The position numbers were made by a program, and so were the translations under genes. Source: Peromyscus leucopus (Eukaryota; Chordata; Mammalia; Rodentia; Cricetidae). Taken from it: DNA of 64,000 bases. The stretch is from contig NC_051063.1 of assembly GCF_004664715.2 (NCBI RefSeq), positions 113,508,829-113,572,828 of the forward strand, in the 5' to 3' direction. The number at the start of each line of letters is the position of its first letter. Position 1 is the first letter of the stretch. Shown piece after piece: positions 22,975 to 34,821 of this stretch. The notes beneath the pieces are model-generated. The model did no database searches and was not told the origin of the DNA. It was given only the letters and a program-made list of their open reading frames with translations.

Positions 22975-23205
22975 AGCCAGGTGTTAAAGCTATACCATAT
23001 GTTGAGGCATCATGCCAGGAGCTTTACATATATTACCTTTAATCCTTCTAGCCACCTACACAAGCATTGCTGTGCCATTCCCACTTGGGAGGTGGGCAAA
23101 GACACTCAATGAATCAGTATCTTGCCAAGAAATACATAGCTGCTGATGAGTAAATTGGTTTTAATTTCAGATTAAATCAGCATCGGATTCTGAAGACCAA
23201 GTTTT
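22975..23205 (-). repeat. MIR SINE
   Basis: Reverse MIR: 'gccaggagctttacatatattacctttaatccttctagccacc', 'gaggtgggcaaagac', then a degraded 5' half. Confidence 0.7.
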
Positions 23206-23955
23206 TCCTTCCTCGCTAAGTGTCCTATTTTAAGTGTTTGTTTGGTAATATTAAAACGCAGAAAATAATCCTGTTTTCCTGGGACCAAAGAGGTTCTTTA
23301 TAGAAGACCTTTTTGCTCACTGTAAGTTCATCCCAGTGTTTGACTAGTAATGACCCTCAATCCCACTCAGAAGACTGAGAACCTCCTATCAGTGTGAGCA
23401 GTTCTCTGGTGTAAAGGACCCATGAGTATCCTCAAATAACAAGAAATTATCCTGATTTCTGTGTCTAGCAAAGTTTTCTTTGGAAAACTAAGAAAAAAAG
23501 AACAAAAGAAAAAAGTATGTAGTGAAAGTCACTCTAAACATGAACAATGGCTTACCGGAATGAGGTGATGTTTTAAGACACAAAACAAAGAAATAGGAGG
23601 ACAAAAATTCTGGTAGATACAAATCACAAGGAAAATGTGGCCACCTGAGGACAGTATGGGTGCAACAGGAGATGTGAATTATTAAGCCAAAGGCTTTCCC
23701 TCATTTTCTGTCACTGGTTCAAGACACATGAACCCTCTTGACATTGGGACATGCAGAGCTAAGGAAACATATGGCTTTCATTTGTAGGAAAATCATACTA
23801 CAGCAAATTTTTGATGATCTCTGACCCCTGCAGAGTCACATTAATGGAGGTAATATCCTACCATAAAAGTGTTACCCAGGAGCTTCAAAATCATGATCTC
23901 TAGGCAGGTCTATGCTGTAAATTGGGTACAGAGGAAACAGCTAGAAGCAAAGGGG
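23206..23955. other. No gene seen
   Basis: Nothing recognisable. Confidence 0.45.
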
Positions 23956-24165
23956 GAGGAATTAGCTTTGATAATGCATAGGTTTTATTCCCATCCTTCT
24001 AGCTATTGGCTCTGTATTCTTGAGCAAACTATTGAATTTCTCCTGATTTAAAATTACTAGCAATAAAATGGATGTTATAATATCCATTTTCCCATGCAGA
24101 AAATGAAGTATGTCACATGAAAGTTAACACACCTCATATATAATAGGGGTGCCTATACATCCATA
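23956..24165 (+). repeat. MIR SINE
   Basis: 'ggttttattcccatccttctagctattggctctgtattcttgagcaaactattgaatttctcc' followed by 'caataaaatggatgttataatatcc' follows MIR with about 70% identity by eye. Confidence 0.75.
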
Positions 24166-25865
24166 CCCTGGGAAGTAGATAGTAACTACCTTCTTCTGAG
24201 GGTCATAAAATGGTCCCCATCTTAGATAGGATAAACCAGAAAGTTACTCTCTAGGATCACCTTTCTTGATGTCTTTGCAAAGAGCAGCAATCACTAATTA
24301 GCTTACTAATTAGTGTACTAATTGCTTCTCTCCAGTGGGTCATGCTCACCATTGGGATGGACATAAAAAATCTTTAATTCAACACTCAGGCCAATTCAGT
24401 GAAAAACAAGTACTGCAATTTGCCATCTTTCTTCCACAAAGTTAATGATGTAAGACATACCCCTAATAATGTTTGCAAAGACTGTCAGCTTTGAAATACC
24501 TAAGGATTTTGTGTTGGTTTTGTCTTCTGGAATGGGTAGAGGTTGATGTTGTTTCTAGTTTTCTGAAGAAAGCAAGACTTATGGTGAGGATTTGATTTAA
24601 TTCAAATCAAGTTTTCTTCATGTGTATGTGATAAGCATAGTGCTATGCTGACATGCAAAATGTGATCTAGCAGATGCTTAATGGGAAACCATATTTTCCT
24701 CACACATTTAGAAAACAAGTTATAATTCAGACACATTCAGTGTCATAAAAAAATGAGAAGGAGCAAGGGGTTAGTATTAAGAGCATTTGTTTGTAGTGGT
24801 TATTAAAAGGCCATGAGAGGACAGTTAATCTATGCACACAGTACATGAAGAAAAATAACCCCTACCTCCTACAAAAAGACTCTGTAAATGTTAATGATAT
24901 AAACTACCTATAGATTACTGATTCTACAGGGTTTGACCACCTCCAAAGCTGTGAATGATGAAAGACTTCTCAAAAACAATTGAATCAGACACAGATAAAG
25001 AATGCCAGTGTTTTTAGTAACTAGCAATTAAGAAAGTGTCTGTGCACAAGCAGAAGAAAGCTGCTTCTGCACAGCATCTTTGGACTTTCATTCTTTGGTG
25101 TTTACTTGATGTCTTTGTCAGGCCAGGCAGGGGCCAGAATAACTTCAGCTGACTTCTTGGCACCCAGAAGGTAGGCACAGCATGCACCACTTCAATGCTT
25201 CAAGTCTGAGACACAGAACCAGAATCCAATACTTCATTAATGTATAAACTGCCATCCTGGAAACCAATAGCCTGGCAGGACAACTGTGATAATTTTTAAG
25301 TTCAAAATGCAGGATTTTAAATGAGAGAGACGGGGGAGGGGGGGAAAGCTTTTGCTATGGACACAATTTGAAATCACTAAAAAATTGTATGATATTTATA
25401 TATGGTAAGCATTATGCTGTGCTCTGAGAGGCAGAATGTTACATATGGGTATATGTCTCCTGAGAAGACATCCTTTCTTCCCACAGTAGCAGGACAAGTA
25501 ATAGCTAGGACATATTCACCATCAATAAAAGTGTCTGTAGTTTGACATAACCTGTCCATGTAGGTATTTTGAGAATGAACTAGATCAATGTCAAGAAATT
25601 ATTTTACATATTTTTAAAGGTTACAAACATTTACAATATGTATTATGCATTATTAATATGTAAGTGTAATATACTATATATGGCATAATTCATAAATGTA
25701 GTAGGTGCTGATGCATAAAAATGAGCTATGAAAGTATAAAAGAACATTAAGTGTACCTCCAGCGAAGGCAGAAAGGCCTCACATAGGAAGCACACTGTAA
25801 CTGTATCTGAAAGTGTAAGTACTATGGATTTATTCTATTTATTAATTTGGTTGTGTGTATGCTGT
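24166..25865. other. No gene seen
   Basis: Three TAATT(A/G) homeodomain-type motifs cluster at 24,293-24,324. Nothing else stands out. Confidence 0.45.
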
Positions 25866-25866
25866 C

Positions 25867-25905
<39 letters not shown>

Positions 25906-26093
25906 ACTGTGCTATCTGTGTGTGTACTATCTATGTGTGTATGTGGGTGCATGCTGTATGTGTGTATGGTATGTATGTACTGACTCTGTGTGTGTGTTTT
26001 GTATATGTGTGGTGTGTGTTGTATATGTATGGTGTGTGTGTGTGTGTGTACTATGTGTATATATGCTGTCTTTGTGTGTCTGTGTGATATCCA

Positions 26094-26137
<44 letters not shown>

Positions 26138-26155
26138 GTGTGTGTGTGGTGTGTA
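25866..26155 (+). repeat. Compound (TG)n-rich tract, about 290 bp
   Basis: Pure (TG)n blocks at about 25,869-25,898 and 26,095-26,134 flank imperfect TG/TATG/TGTGGTG. The open frames of 80-114 codons here on both strands are cysteine/valine or histidine/threonine repeats and are artefacts of the microsatellite. Confidence 0.95.
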
Positions 26156-26298
26156 TGAGTACATGAGCATGGGAGTCAGAGGACAACCTGCACGAGTCAG
26201 TTCTCTCCTAATACCATGCAGGTCCCTAGGATCAAACTCAGGTTGTCAGGCTTTGTGGCAGTTGCTTTCTCCCACTAAGCCACCTTGCTGGTCCAGAT
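26156..26298 (-). repeat. B2/B3-superfamily SINE
   Basis: Reverse of the 12,075 family: 'gtcagaggacaacctgcacgagtcagttctctcc', 'accatgcaggtccctaggatcaaactcagg', 'ctaagccaccttgctggtcc' (tRNA head at the right). The TG tract at left lies where the SINE's CA-rich 3' segment should be, so that microsatellite probably grew from it. Confidence 0.8.
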
Positions 26299-26529
26299 TT
26301 CTATTTGAATAAAAGGTGGAAGAAAAGAAGATTTTTTCAGGAAAAATCTTAGCACATATGCACAGAAATAGCAAGGATGCCTTCTCTGGATCTGTGCTTA
26401 TACTCTTCACTAAATCAATATTTCAGATGAAATAGCTGATAAAATGTATTTTGCTATAATTCCTTTAGTAAAATAACAAGAAAAAAAGCATTCCAGATTG
26501 CAGTGATTCTTTTTTTTTAAGTTTTCACT

Positions 26530-26802
26530 TTCTTTTTTTTACTCTTTTTCTCTTTATTAAGAAATTATTTATTCATTTTACATACCAACCACAGATCCCC
26601 CTCTCATCCCTCCTCCCGCCCCTGCCCCAGCCTTCTTCCCCCCAACCCACTCCCATCACCTCCTCCAAAAAGGTAAGGCCTCCCATTGGGAGTCAGTAAA
26701 GCCTGATTCATTCAGTTGAGGCAGGTTGGAGCACTGCCCCCCCCCCCCGTCGTCCCATCCCCGCCCCTCCCTGCATCAAGGCTGTGCAAGTATTCATGTG
26801 AA
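26530..26802 (-). mobile_element. L1 3' end, type B
   Basis: 'ctctttattaagaaattatttattcattttac', 'cacagatccccctctcatccctcc', then 'ggtaaggcctcccattgggag' are the reverse of a mouse-type L1 3'UTR end including its C-rich (G-rich on the sense strand) polypurine tract. A C13 run lies at about 26,738-26,750. 5'-truncated to about 270 bases. Confidence 0.85.
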
Positions 26803-27225
26803 TGGGATAGGAATGTTTGTAAAATAACATCTGAATTCTGTACTGTGTGAAGATTAAGTTTCCATGATCTATTCCATTAATCTAGTCACTCATTTCTGTG
26901 CCCTTTCATTTAAACATCTTTATTAAACACCAGCAGTGTGTCAAAAAGCCATTAGATTATTGTTTCCATAAGGATCTGTTGGGTACTGAATCAACTGTGT
27001 TAGATAACTTGCCAATGAGAGTTCCTACCTTGTCTGTTACATACATGTTATTGATTCAGTATGATTATGTCAATCATAAAAGAATAAGCAGGATTTGAGG
27101 GCAAAGAGGACCACACTAGGCATTTTCTTACTGAAATTACATCTGCGTATTCAAGAATTAATTTCTATCTTCATCAGATACTACATGTGCATTTTAGTTG
27201 TGTGTCTGTTCATCGATACTAATAA
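26803..27225. other. No gene seen
   Basis: Nothing recognisable. Confidence 0.45.
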
Positions 27226-27229
27226 CATA

Positions 27230-27450
27230 TGCTATTTATTGAGACTTTAAAATAAGATAGCTATGGCATTTGGATAGGTATAGTACTTGTTATTCATAAC
27301 TTCATTTCATCCCCATAATACCAGAATGTCACGAATGAGTAATTTCTTCTACATCATGCCCAGAAAGAAGAGAGAAGTTACCAGTGTAGCTCAGCTAGTG
27401 AGAACAGAAAATTGACCATGCATACAACCTTACTGCTGTTAAAACCTGGG
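27230..27450 (-). repeat. MIR SINE
   Basis: Reverse MIR: 'gtacttgttattcataacttcatttcatccccataatacc', 'gaagagagaagttaccagtgtagctcagctagtgagaacagaa'. Confidence 0.65.
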
Positions 27451-29345
27451 CTCCATGCTGACATTGCCTAGCTTGACAACTCAGACCATAAGGCCATAAA
27501 AATAGAGGCTGCTTAGAATGATACACATGTTAGAACTGAAAGGAATGATATGGATGGATTCCTCTCCTGCCCTCTTGACTGGGGAGAAACAAGCTGATGA
27601 AGCGCTCTGCTTACCAGAGGCCTATAGTGGTGCAAGGGGCACATATATTGGAGACTTTTTGTGCCACAGGTTCACAAATTCAGCAAAGCTATCAGTGCTT
27701 TCCAGGCCTCAGATGACAAAATTGTGTCCTTGATTTCACTCTGTTTGCTTATATATTTGTCTATTGTACCAGGCTTGCCTCACACATTTTCCATAAGTTA
27801 TTATTTTTTAAAGCAACTAAAGTTAATAAAATGATTTTCCCCAAAAAGACACATATGGCTTTCCCTTATGCTTTATCCAGGGTGCCAGGTATGGGCCTCA
27901 AAACACGGAACCTGGGTAAAGCTTTGTAATTGAGGCATATTTTTTCTTCTTCATAGGTTTTATTCTTTAGCCTCTCCAGCTTGACTATTGCCAAAGCTTT
28001 CAGCTCTTTAGTGTGATCATGAAACAATCTCTCCTCTGAAAGGAAATTGCTACTAATTTCCAAGTAATAATTTCTTTGTAGAATATCACGATGTATACAA
28101 ACCCCAATTTCAAAAAAAAAAAAAGTTGTAATAGAGTATCAAAATGAATTGTGATACTCAACAGAAAATACTAATTTTTGATAATGGGACCAACTCAGCA
28201 TCTTATAGAATAAATCTCTAGGAGGTGGCTATTAAGAATGAAGGAGAAAGGCAGTAGATTGAATAGAGTGGTGAGAGTTTCTTTGTATTAAATAAAGAAA
28301 CTCAAGTATTTGGTTTCAGCATGTTGATGAATTAGGTGCTAATGCATAAAGCTACTCACAGCAGCTGATTTGTTGAATTAGTCAGTGTTTTGTATTATAT
28401 TTTTAAACAGGAAAATAAAGGCACTGCATTTTCAAGAGGGTGCAAAATACATTTTACATAACTCTTTCTTTTGATAGGTTGACTGCCTGGAACTGGCCCG
28501 CAGCAAAACAGCAATGCCAGAAACCTTGTCTTTAGTCTGTTTGCTGTTGGGGTTCTTCTGAGACTGCCTGCAGCATGGCCCCCAAAGCCATGCTCTAGCC
28601 CTGTGATTCTACTCCTGAGTCTTTCAGAGATATGATAAGAGACCATCATATTCTTCTAGGAAAATTTCCCCAAACCCTGACAGGTTTATAAAGCTGCTTA
28701 GGAATCCAAGTTGCTTAAGGGGTGTTTCTGATAAGCTCACCTTAGTTCTTTTCCTTCAGCCTGTCCAAACCACACTCTGGTAGTCCCTAATATCATTCCC
28801 CTCCCTCCGTAGAGAACAAGAGGTAGTAGACTGAAAGCAGCTTACTTAAAATTGCTTTTTCCTTTATACCATATCTGGAGGCACCAAGTGGATTCTAAAT
28901 GTATCTATTTCAATATGACAGTATACCCTGTAAGTCAAGGAACCCACCAATTCATTTTCACCTACTCAGTATCTTACTTAATATATATGTATGTATATTT
29001 CTTATTTTTATTTAACTCTTACTCATACAGCTGCTCCAAAATGTCTACTTTCCCATGATTCCCTCTTCACTCATCACTCCTGAGTCCTGTACTTGCAAAC
29101 AGCTGTTCTCCATCACTGCAATTACTTGATGACCAAGTTCAAATGAAGTCTTCTTTTGGTTTTGTTGTAGGTAACATGATGTGAAAAGTCTGGACTGAAG
29201 CAAGACATTATTATTGCTGAATTGAAAGCATTACTGAGAACTTGGATGTTTCAAATACTGAATTAAGACCACTATTTAAAATACAAAGGTTCAGAAAGGC
29301 TCCGCCAAATAGAGTGGTCATCTAAAGCAAAGGACAGTAACAGAG
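27451..29345. other. No gene recognised
   Basis: A minus-strand frame ending at 27,866 stays open for about 82 codons upstream to an A/T run near 28,110; see findings. No other signal. Confidence 0.4.
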
Positions 29346-29349
29346 CAGG

Positions 29350-29460
29350 AAATCTTCCTTCATTTTTATGAGGTACCTGAGGCATAGAAGGATGAGAAAA
29401 TCCCCCAGGACTCTATAAGTAGTAAACAGCAGGTCTTGATTTTGGAGCCAGAAAACAAGG
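29350..29460 (-). repeat. MIR SINE fragment
   Basis: 'ttatgaggtacctgaggcatagaaggatgagaaaatcccccaggactctataagtagtaaacagcagg' is a reverse MIR core. Confidence 0.6.
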
Positions 29461-29740
29461 TACAGCTTGCTCAGCCTCTTGCCAAACTGCTGTTCACAGT
29501 ATCCTGAATTTCCATTTTCTCAGTTGTTTCTCTGGAGGCTCTCCTGATGATGATATACTGATCTCAGTACTAACAGGTACATCATATCATATCCCATAGA
29601 TAGCAGGTATTTAACTAGTTCTGCACTGGTGGAAATAGGTCATTTTTAGATTTTTTTCTATAAAAAGGAAAGAACCTGCTACAGTAAAACTTTCCAAAAA
29701 TGTGTGTTTTAATCCACCAGTTGAAGTATGCCTTTATAAA

Positions 29741-29968
29741 GTGGAACTGCAGAGCCAGGCGTTGGTGGCACATGCCTTTAATCACAGCACTCGAGAGGCA
29801 GAGGCAGGCAGATCTCTGTGAGTTCCAGGTCAGCCTGGGCTGCAGAGTGAGTTTCAAGAAAGGTATAAAGCTACACAGAGAAACCCTGTCTGAAAAAAAA
29901 AGGAAGGAAGGAAGGAAGGAAGGAAGGAAGGAAGGAAGGAAGGAAGGAAGGAAGGGGAACTGCTGAGA
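29741..29968 (+). repeat. B1 SINE with (GGAA)n tail and target-site duplication
   Basis: B1 body 29,754-29,893 ('gccaggcgttggtggcacatgcctttaatc' to 'cagagaaaccctgtctg'). The poly(A) tail has become a GGAA-type repeat, giving a 68-base homopurine run at 29,892-29,959. Short flanking repeats 'ggaactgcagag' and 'ggaactgctgag' look like target-site duplications. The monomer variant 'ggtataaagctacac' is cricetid-like. Confidence 0.93.
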
Positions 29969-30364
29969 TACAGTCTGTGCCTCATGAAAAGTTTTACTAA
30001 CAAAAAGCACCAAAGACCTTGTGTTTGCATGAAAATCAGCTTTATCTATTTGGCTTTTCTGAGGCTAATGCTCTGTCGATGTCCTCCTTGTCCATGTTTG
30101 CATTGTCATGAACCTTTTACTTTCGCTGATTTTCTATATCTTTGGCTGCCATTTCTCCGCCTATTATAAGGTATACTCTTCCTTCATCTGAAGATAAAGA
30201 AAACATGGTTATCATCAGTGTGTATTCCATACCCCTTGAGTGTACAGGCTCTTCCCACTCAATAGTATCATACATGATGCTTGAACCACTACTTGCATAT
30301 ACCCATGTCCGAATCAAATCAATAAACCTAACCCATACCTATATTTTCATCACAAGATCTCTCC
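29969..30364. other. No gene recognised; open frame on minus strand
   Basis: A 66-codon open frame at 30,117-30,317 (minus) has protein-like composition but no family I recognise. See findings. Confidence 0.4.
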
Positions 30365-30705
30365 TTTTAAAAACTTTCTTTTTTGATAACTTCATGTGTA
30401 TTCAATAAAATATAATCATTTCTACCCCCTCAAACTCCTCCTATAGAATCTTCTCCCTATATGTCCCCCCCCCCAACTTCAAGTCTTATTCTTTTTAAAC
30501 AAGCCACTAAGTCCATTTAGTAGTGTCCATATGTGTCTAGGTGTGGGGCTACTCATTGGATCATATCCAACCTACCAGTGCTCATGCCCCAAAATAAGAA
30601 TGATTCTCCCTCTTGAAGCAGCAATCAATGGTATTATTTCCTCACTTAGGGGTGGAGCCTTATTCAAGATCTCTTATGTTAGACATTGCATTGATCATTT
30701 GAATG
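30365..30705 (-). mobile_element. L1 3'UTR, type C (Lx-like)
   Basis: Reverse of an Lx-type 3'UTR: 'tgtgtattcaataaaatataatc', 'cttcaagtcttattctttttaaac', 'ggtgtggggctactcattggatcatatccaacctaccag', 'cagcaatcaatgg...ggggtggagcc'. Matches the same family as 37,072 and 40,835 on the opposite strand. Confidence 0.8.
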
Positions 30706-31365
30706 CAACTTTCAAAATCTCATGTATCTATGAAAATACATGCTAAGGTGATCCAACCTACCTCCAAAGGAAAAAAAAAACCGGAAGGAACATTTCATAT
30801 TTCCTCTCTTACTTCACATATCTAATCAAAAAATACACACAAAAGGTCTAACTCAGATCCCCATTAAATCCATGACAAACTTGAAAAGAAGTGGCATGTT
30901 TGCATTTTCTTCCCAGAACATGGGACATTTGTTCCCTTATTCACCCTTTATGATTCTTGCTACAGTTTTATAGCCATTTCATTCATAATCATGTGGCTAT
31001 TACTATTCTAAGTGAACATATATCTTCCCATCTCTCTTCTAAAATTCTTTCAATATATTCTACATATTTGATATTTACAAAGATATCATTCATCTTACAA
31101 AGGATCCTTTCCACCTTCCACCAAATCTTATTAGTAGCAAGGTTACTGGATTTAACACATATACAAGAATTTACAAGTATGAAGTCTGAAGCTGAATCCA
31201 TTTAATTTTCTGCTTACATAATATCTACTAGTATTGTGAAGGAACTTACAGGTGTCTACAGTCTCGCAAACAAGGGTTTGTTTCCCCACACTTATGATTT
31301 CTTACAGATATGCATGCTATAGGCTTAGGTTCCAGCTGGTGGCATTATTTTTCAAGGAAATAGAA
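30706..31365. other. No gene seen
   Basis: AT-rich; may be decayed L1 but nothing specific can be supported. Confidence 0.4.
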
Positions 31366-31600
31366 ACATGACAGATAGAGTCCAGCTAAAGGAAATAGAG
31401 AACTCAGGGTGTGTTACTGAAGGTTATCTCTGAAGCCTGCCGTGTCCCTTCCTCTCTGTTTTATAGTTACAGTAAAGCACATTCTCACATTGTCATATTC
31501 AGGCCCAAACCAATGTATCCAGCTGACTATTCTGGACTATTTTGTTACAGCAACAAGAAAGCTAGCTAACATACAGCTTGTACAAATCACAAAAGTCCCT
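31366..31600 (+). repeat. Possible old LTR remnant
   Basis: The end 'ctattttgttacagcaacaagaaagctagctaaca' resembles the 3' end of old mammalian MLT/MaLR-type LTRs. The upstream part is too decayed to confirm. Confidence 0.35.
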
Positions 31601-32019
31601 GTCACTAAAACCTTGAGATACAAATGTCAACCTATCAATATAAATTCTGTAATCTCTGTTCCAACACCAATACTTTCATTTGGATCTAGATTCCTAGCAC
31701 CTATGACCACTTCCAGTAATGTGAAAACTGACAGAATACAGAGAAAGGTCATAGCATAGTCTTTTGGGATGCAGGACATTGTTGTTGTTTTCCTGACTTT
31801 TGACATATAACCATTTACTATGAACCCTAGAGATTTTTTGGATATGGAGTTCTCTGAACATCTTGCAATGGATAATCCCCTTTTTATTCTTATTCCATTA
31901 ACAGAATAAGAATAGATACAGAGATATTCAAATAGAACATATGCATGTATAAAATTATTTTTGAGTATTTACCAAAGTAAAAGAACCTGTCCTAACCTCT
32001 ACCAGGATGACTAACTTAA

Positions 32020-32145
32020 AGCTTTCACTTATTTTCACACAATATTTATTAGTACCATCCCTATTTGAAAGATGACAAAACTCTTAAAGCTTAAGAGAGA
32101 GAGTAACTATTCAAGGATACTATGCAAGAGGAAGAACCTACAAAC
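32020..32145 (-). repeat. MIR SINE fragment
   Basis: 'atttattagtaccatccctatttgaaagatgacaaaactc' is the reverse MIR core. Confidence 0.5.
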
Positions 32146-32153
32146 ATAAAAAT

Positions 32154-32190
<37 letters not shown>
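32154..32190 (+). repeat. (GT)n microsatellite
   Basis: About 18 GT units. Confidence 0.97.
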
Positions 32191-32192
<2 letters not shown>

Positions 32193-32326
32193 ATGTAGCA
32201 ATAATAATTAAAGAAGAAGTGATAAAGTTGAGAGAGAGTTGGAGGCCAGGGGAGGAGCAGGAGATGAAGAGGCAGGGGTAGAAATAATGTTAATATGGTA
32301 TTCATATATGAAATTCCCCCAAAATC

Positions 32327-32513
32327 AAAAGGAGAGAAGAGAAGAGAAGGGGAGGGGAGGGGAGGGAAGGGGAGGGGAGGGGAAGGGAGGGAGGGGAAGG
32401 GAAGGGAAGGGGAGAGGAGAGGAGAGGAGAAGAGAAGAGAAGAGAAGAGAAGAGAAGAGAAGAGAAGAGAAGAGAAGAGAAGAGAAGAGAAGAGAAGAGA
32501 AGAGAAGAGAAAG
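32327..32513 (+). repeat. 187-base uninterrupted homopurine tract
   Basis: No pyrimidine on the plus strand from 32,327 to 32,513. It passes from GGGGA-type units (about 32,348-32,410) through GGAGA to about 18 GAAGA units. The G-rich half meets the four-run G-quadruplex pattern many times. The whole tract has mirror symmetry suited to triplex (H-DNA). Open frames of 87-146 codons through it are artefacts. Confidence 0.98.
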
Positions 32514-32599
32514 CTCTTCAAAATAAAGACAACAGCCTTCAGTAAACAGCTAAGATGATAGGAACAACAGCATAGCATAAGTTCTGGTTTCTCACTGCT

Positions 32600-33815
32600 G
32601 AAACTTGGTAGGGCTACAGACCTGAAATATGTAGAAAGACATCCACAGCAGCTCCAATTTTAACTGAAGAATCTTTCAAAATTATCTGCCTTATATTACA
32701 CTGAAATGAGCCTATTACAACATCCACCCAGTGTTGGCTTAACAAAAAATGAGGCCAAAACATTATACAATCAGTTATTTAGAGGTATTGAGTGGTAAGT
32801 CTCCACATTCCTGCTTCAATTAATAATTCCCCTATAACCTTGGCATCCTGTCTACCTTAAATGAGCATCCTCATTCCCTTTACTGTCTCTTACATAATCA
32901 GACTGCCCTCACTCAGGATCAGTCATATTTGAATTTCCTTCTTTTTTTCTTGCACTATCTAATCAAGAGAGACATCCTGAGACCTTAAAGGTTCCTTGCT
33001 AATTTTGTTTTTTTCTTTTCCTCTTGATGTTAATTGGCCTAAAACTTCTAGTTCAAGAGTTACTTCTGCCTCACCCTCCCATGTCTGAGAACTATAGGTG
33101 TTTACCACAATGTGGAGCATCCATGATGTAAGATTGAACTATGTCTTCCCTTGGGTTTCAAGCAAACTCTTTTGCATTTATCAGTGCCAAGCATTCTTTT
33201 GGTCTTTAATGCAGTAACAGAGTCAGTACACTAAGAAAAGGATGGGGGAAATTGGGAGTTTATTGTATGCCTCAGCATTTCTTAGGAAAGGCATTTTTGG
33301 ACCTAAAAGTACAGGATTCTGAGATCTTCCCACAGACATCTCTGTTCTTTAGCTCCTCATCCCCACTCGACAGTGACTACGGCTCACTTGGTCTGTTGGT
33401 AGAGGGCTGGATATCTCTTAGGAGAGGGTAAAGGAGTCCCTTGCTGTATTTTCAGCAATCTATCTTGTAGCATCTACAAGCTACAGACTTCTGATCCTCC
33501 TGAAAGATTTAGAGGTTTTTTTTTTTTTTTTTCTTTATTGCTATCACCAGCAATTTAACCATAGAACTTACGAATTGCATTGTTCATGAAATAAAGTTTG
33601 CTGGGACCTTCACTTCATGCTAGCTCACTGTGGATCTCAAGGACTATCTCAAATGTCTAATTCCTCATTAATTACTCTGAGCTCTCTGAGGTCAGACTAT
33701 GGATAATTTGTAACTATATCTATAGTATCTAAATCACAACTAAATAATCACAAATAGCTATTGCCTTGAGAATTTGGGAGACTCTATAATGGTTATTTTT
33801 CTCCGTGTTGCTATT
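32600..33815. other. No gene seen; T-run 33,516-33,532
   Basis: Nothing recognisable except the 17-T run. Confidence 0.45.
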
Positions 33816-33819
33816 TTTC

Positions 33820-34020
33820 ACCTGTCTGCTGTACAATCTTGCCAAAGCGCTTCCCCTCTCTCACCCATAGTTTCCCCTCTTAAATAGCCAATAAACTATT
33901 TTCTGCCTTACTGGATCATCAAGAGGATCTAACCAAACAGTCAAGCAATGAGAGGAACAGTATAAATCTAGCCCAGAGTCATCCCTTTATAAGCTCTATT
34001 ATTTGTACTATTATACTTAT
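33820..34020 (+). repeat. MIR SINE
   Basis: 'tgtacaatcttgccaaagcgcttcccctctctcacccatagtttcccc', then 'agaggatctaaccaaacag' and 'gaggaacagtataaat', follow MIR. Confidence 0.65.
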
Positions 34021-34820
34021 CTCTACGAAGGACATGTTGTTTTTGCATTGCAATACTTGTTTGAGACCCAGAGAATAAGCCTCTTGTTTGTACTTGACAC
34101 AAAGGAAATGCTCATTGGTTCAAAATAACTTCACATCAAACCTTTGCTTCATTGTCTTATATTGGACTATCTTCTGGAATGAAGTTCAGAAGGAGTGGCT
34201 TTCTGACACCTTGCTTTAGAATTCCCTGGGAGCAGTGGCTCCAGAAGACCCCATCACAGACAAAGACCTTCACCTTTATCTCCCATCTTCAGAAGATGAC
34301 CTGGTTATTTCCTGGTCACAAGATTTCCTGTCCTGATTCCTTAAAAAGACTTTACCTTCTGATCTCCACAATTTAATGTCAGTGAATTTCACCCATTATT
34401 GATAGGTAATTTTACTCATCCCATTCCTCCTAATCCTAGTTTCTAGTCATTCAATAGCCCATGGAAGTGGCATTATAGCTTAACATGGACCTATATGATC
34501 TAGAGTTACTCAATTTGAATGTCAAAATAGCGTCAAGAGCTTAAGGAAAACAAAATGCAACTTTATTATATACATCTAACCATTGAACATGCTACATGTT
34601 GTTCATATGGAAAAGATAACTTTAATGTAATAGCACAAATGATCTTCCAATCCCTTTGACACTTAAGTTGTAATATACTGTTATTTTAATAGCTTACTTG
34701 AGAACAAAGCAAATAAGAAAGCTCATAGGCCACTGTATGGTATTTCTTGAACCAAAATACAAAGAGATAGAAAAGGAACATTTAGAGTACACATTAACAG
34801 AGAAGTTGATACCAGAGACA
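34021..34820. other. No gene seen
   Basis: Nothing recognisable. Confidence 0.45.
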
Positions 34821-34821
34821 A

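Noticed and set aside
25824..26186. Cys/Val and His/Thr-rich frames of up to 114 codons
   Set aside because: Translation of the TG tract.
32138..32578. 146-codon Ser/Leu/Pro frame and Arg/Glu/Gly frames
   Set aside because: Translation of the homopurine tract and adjacent (GT)n.
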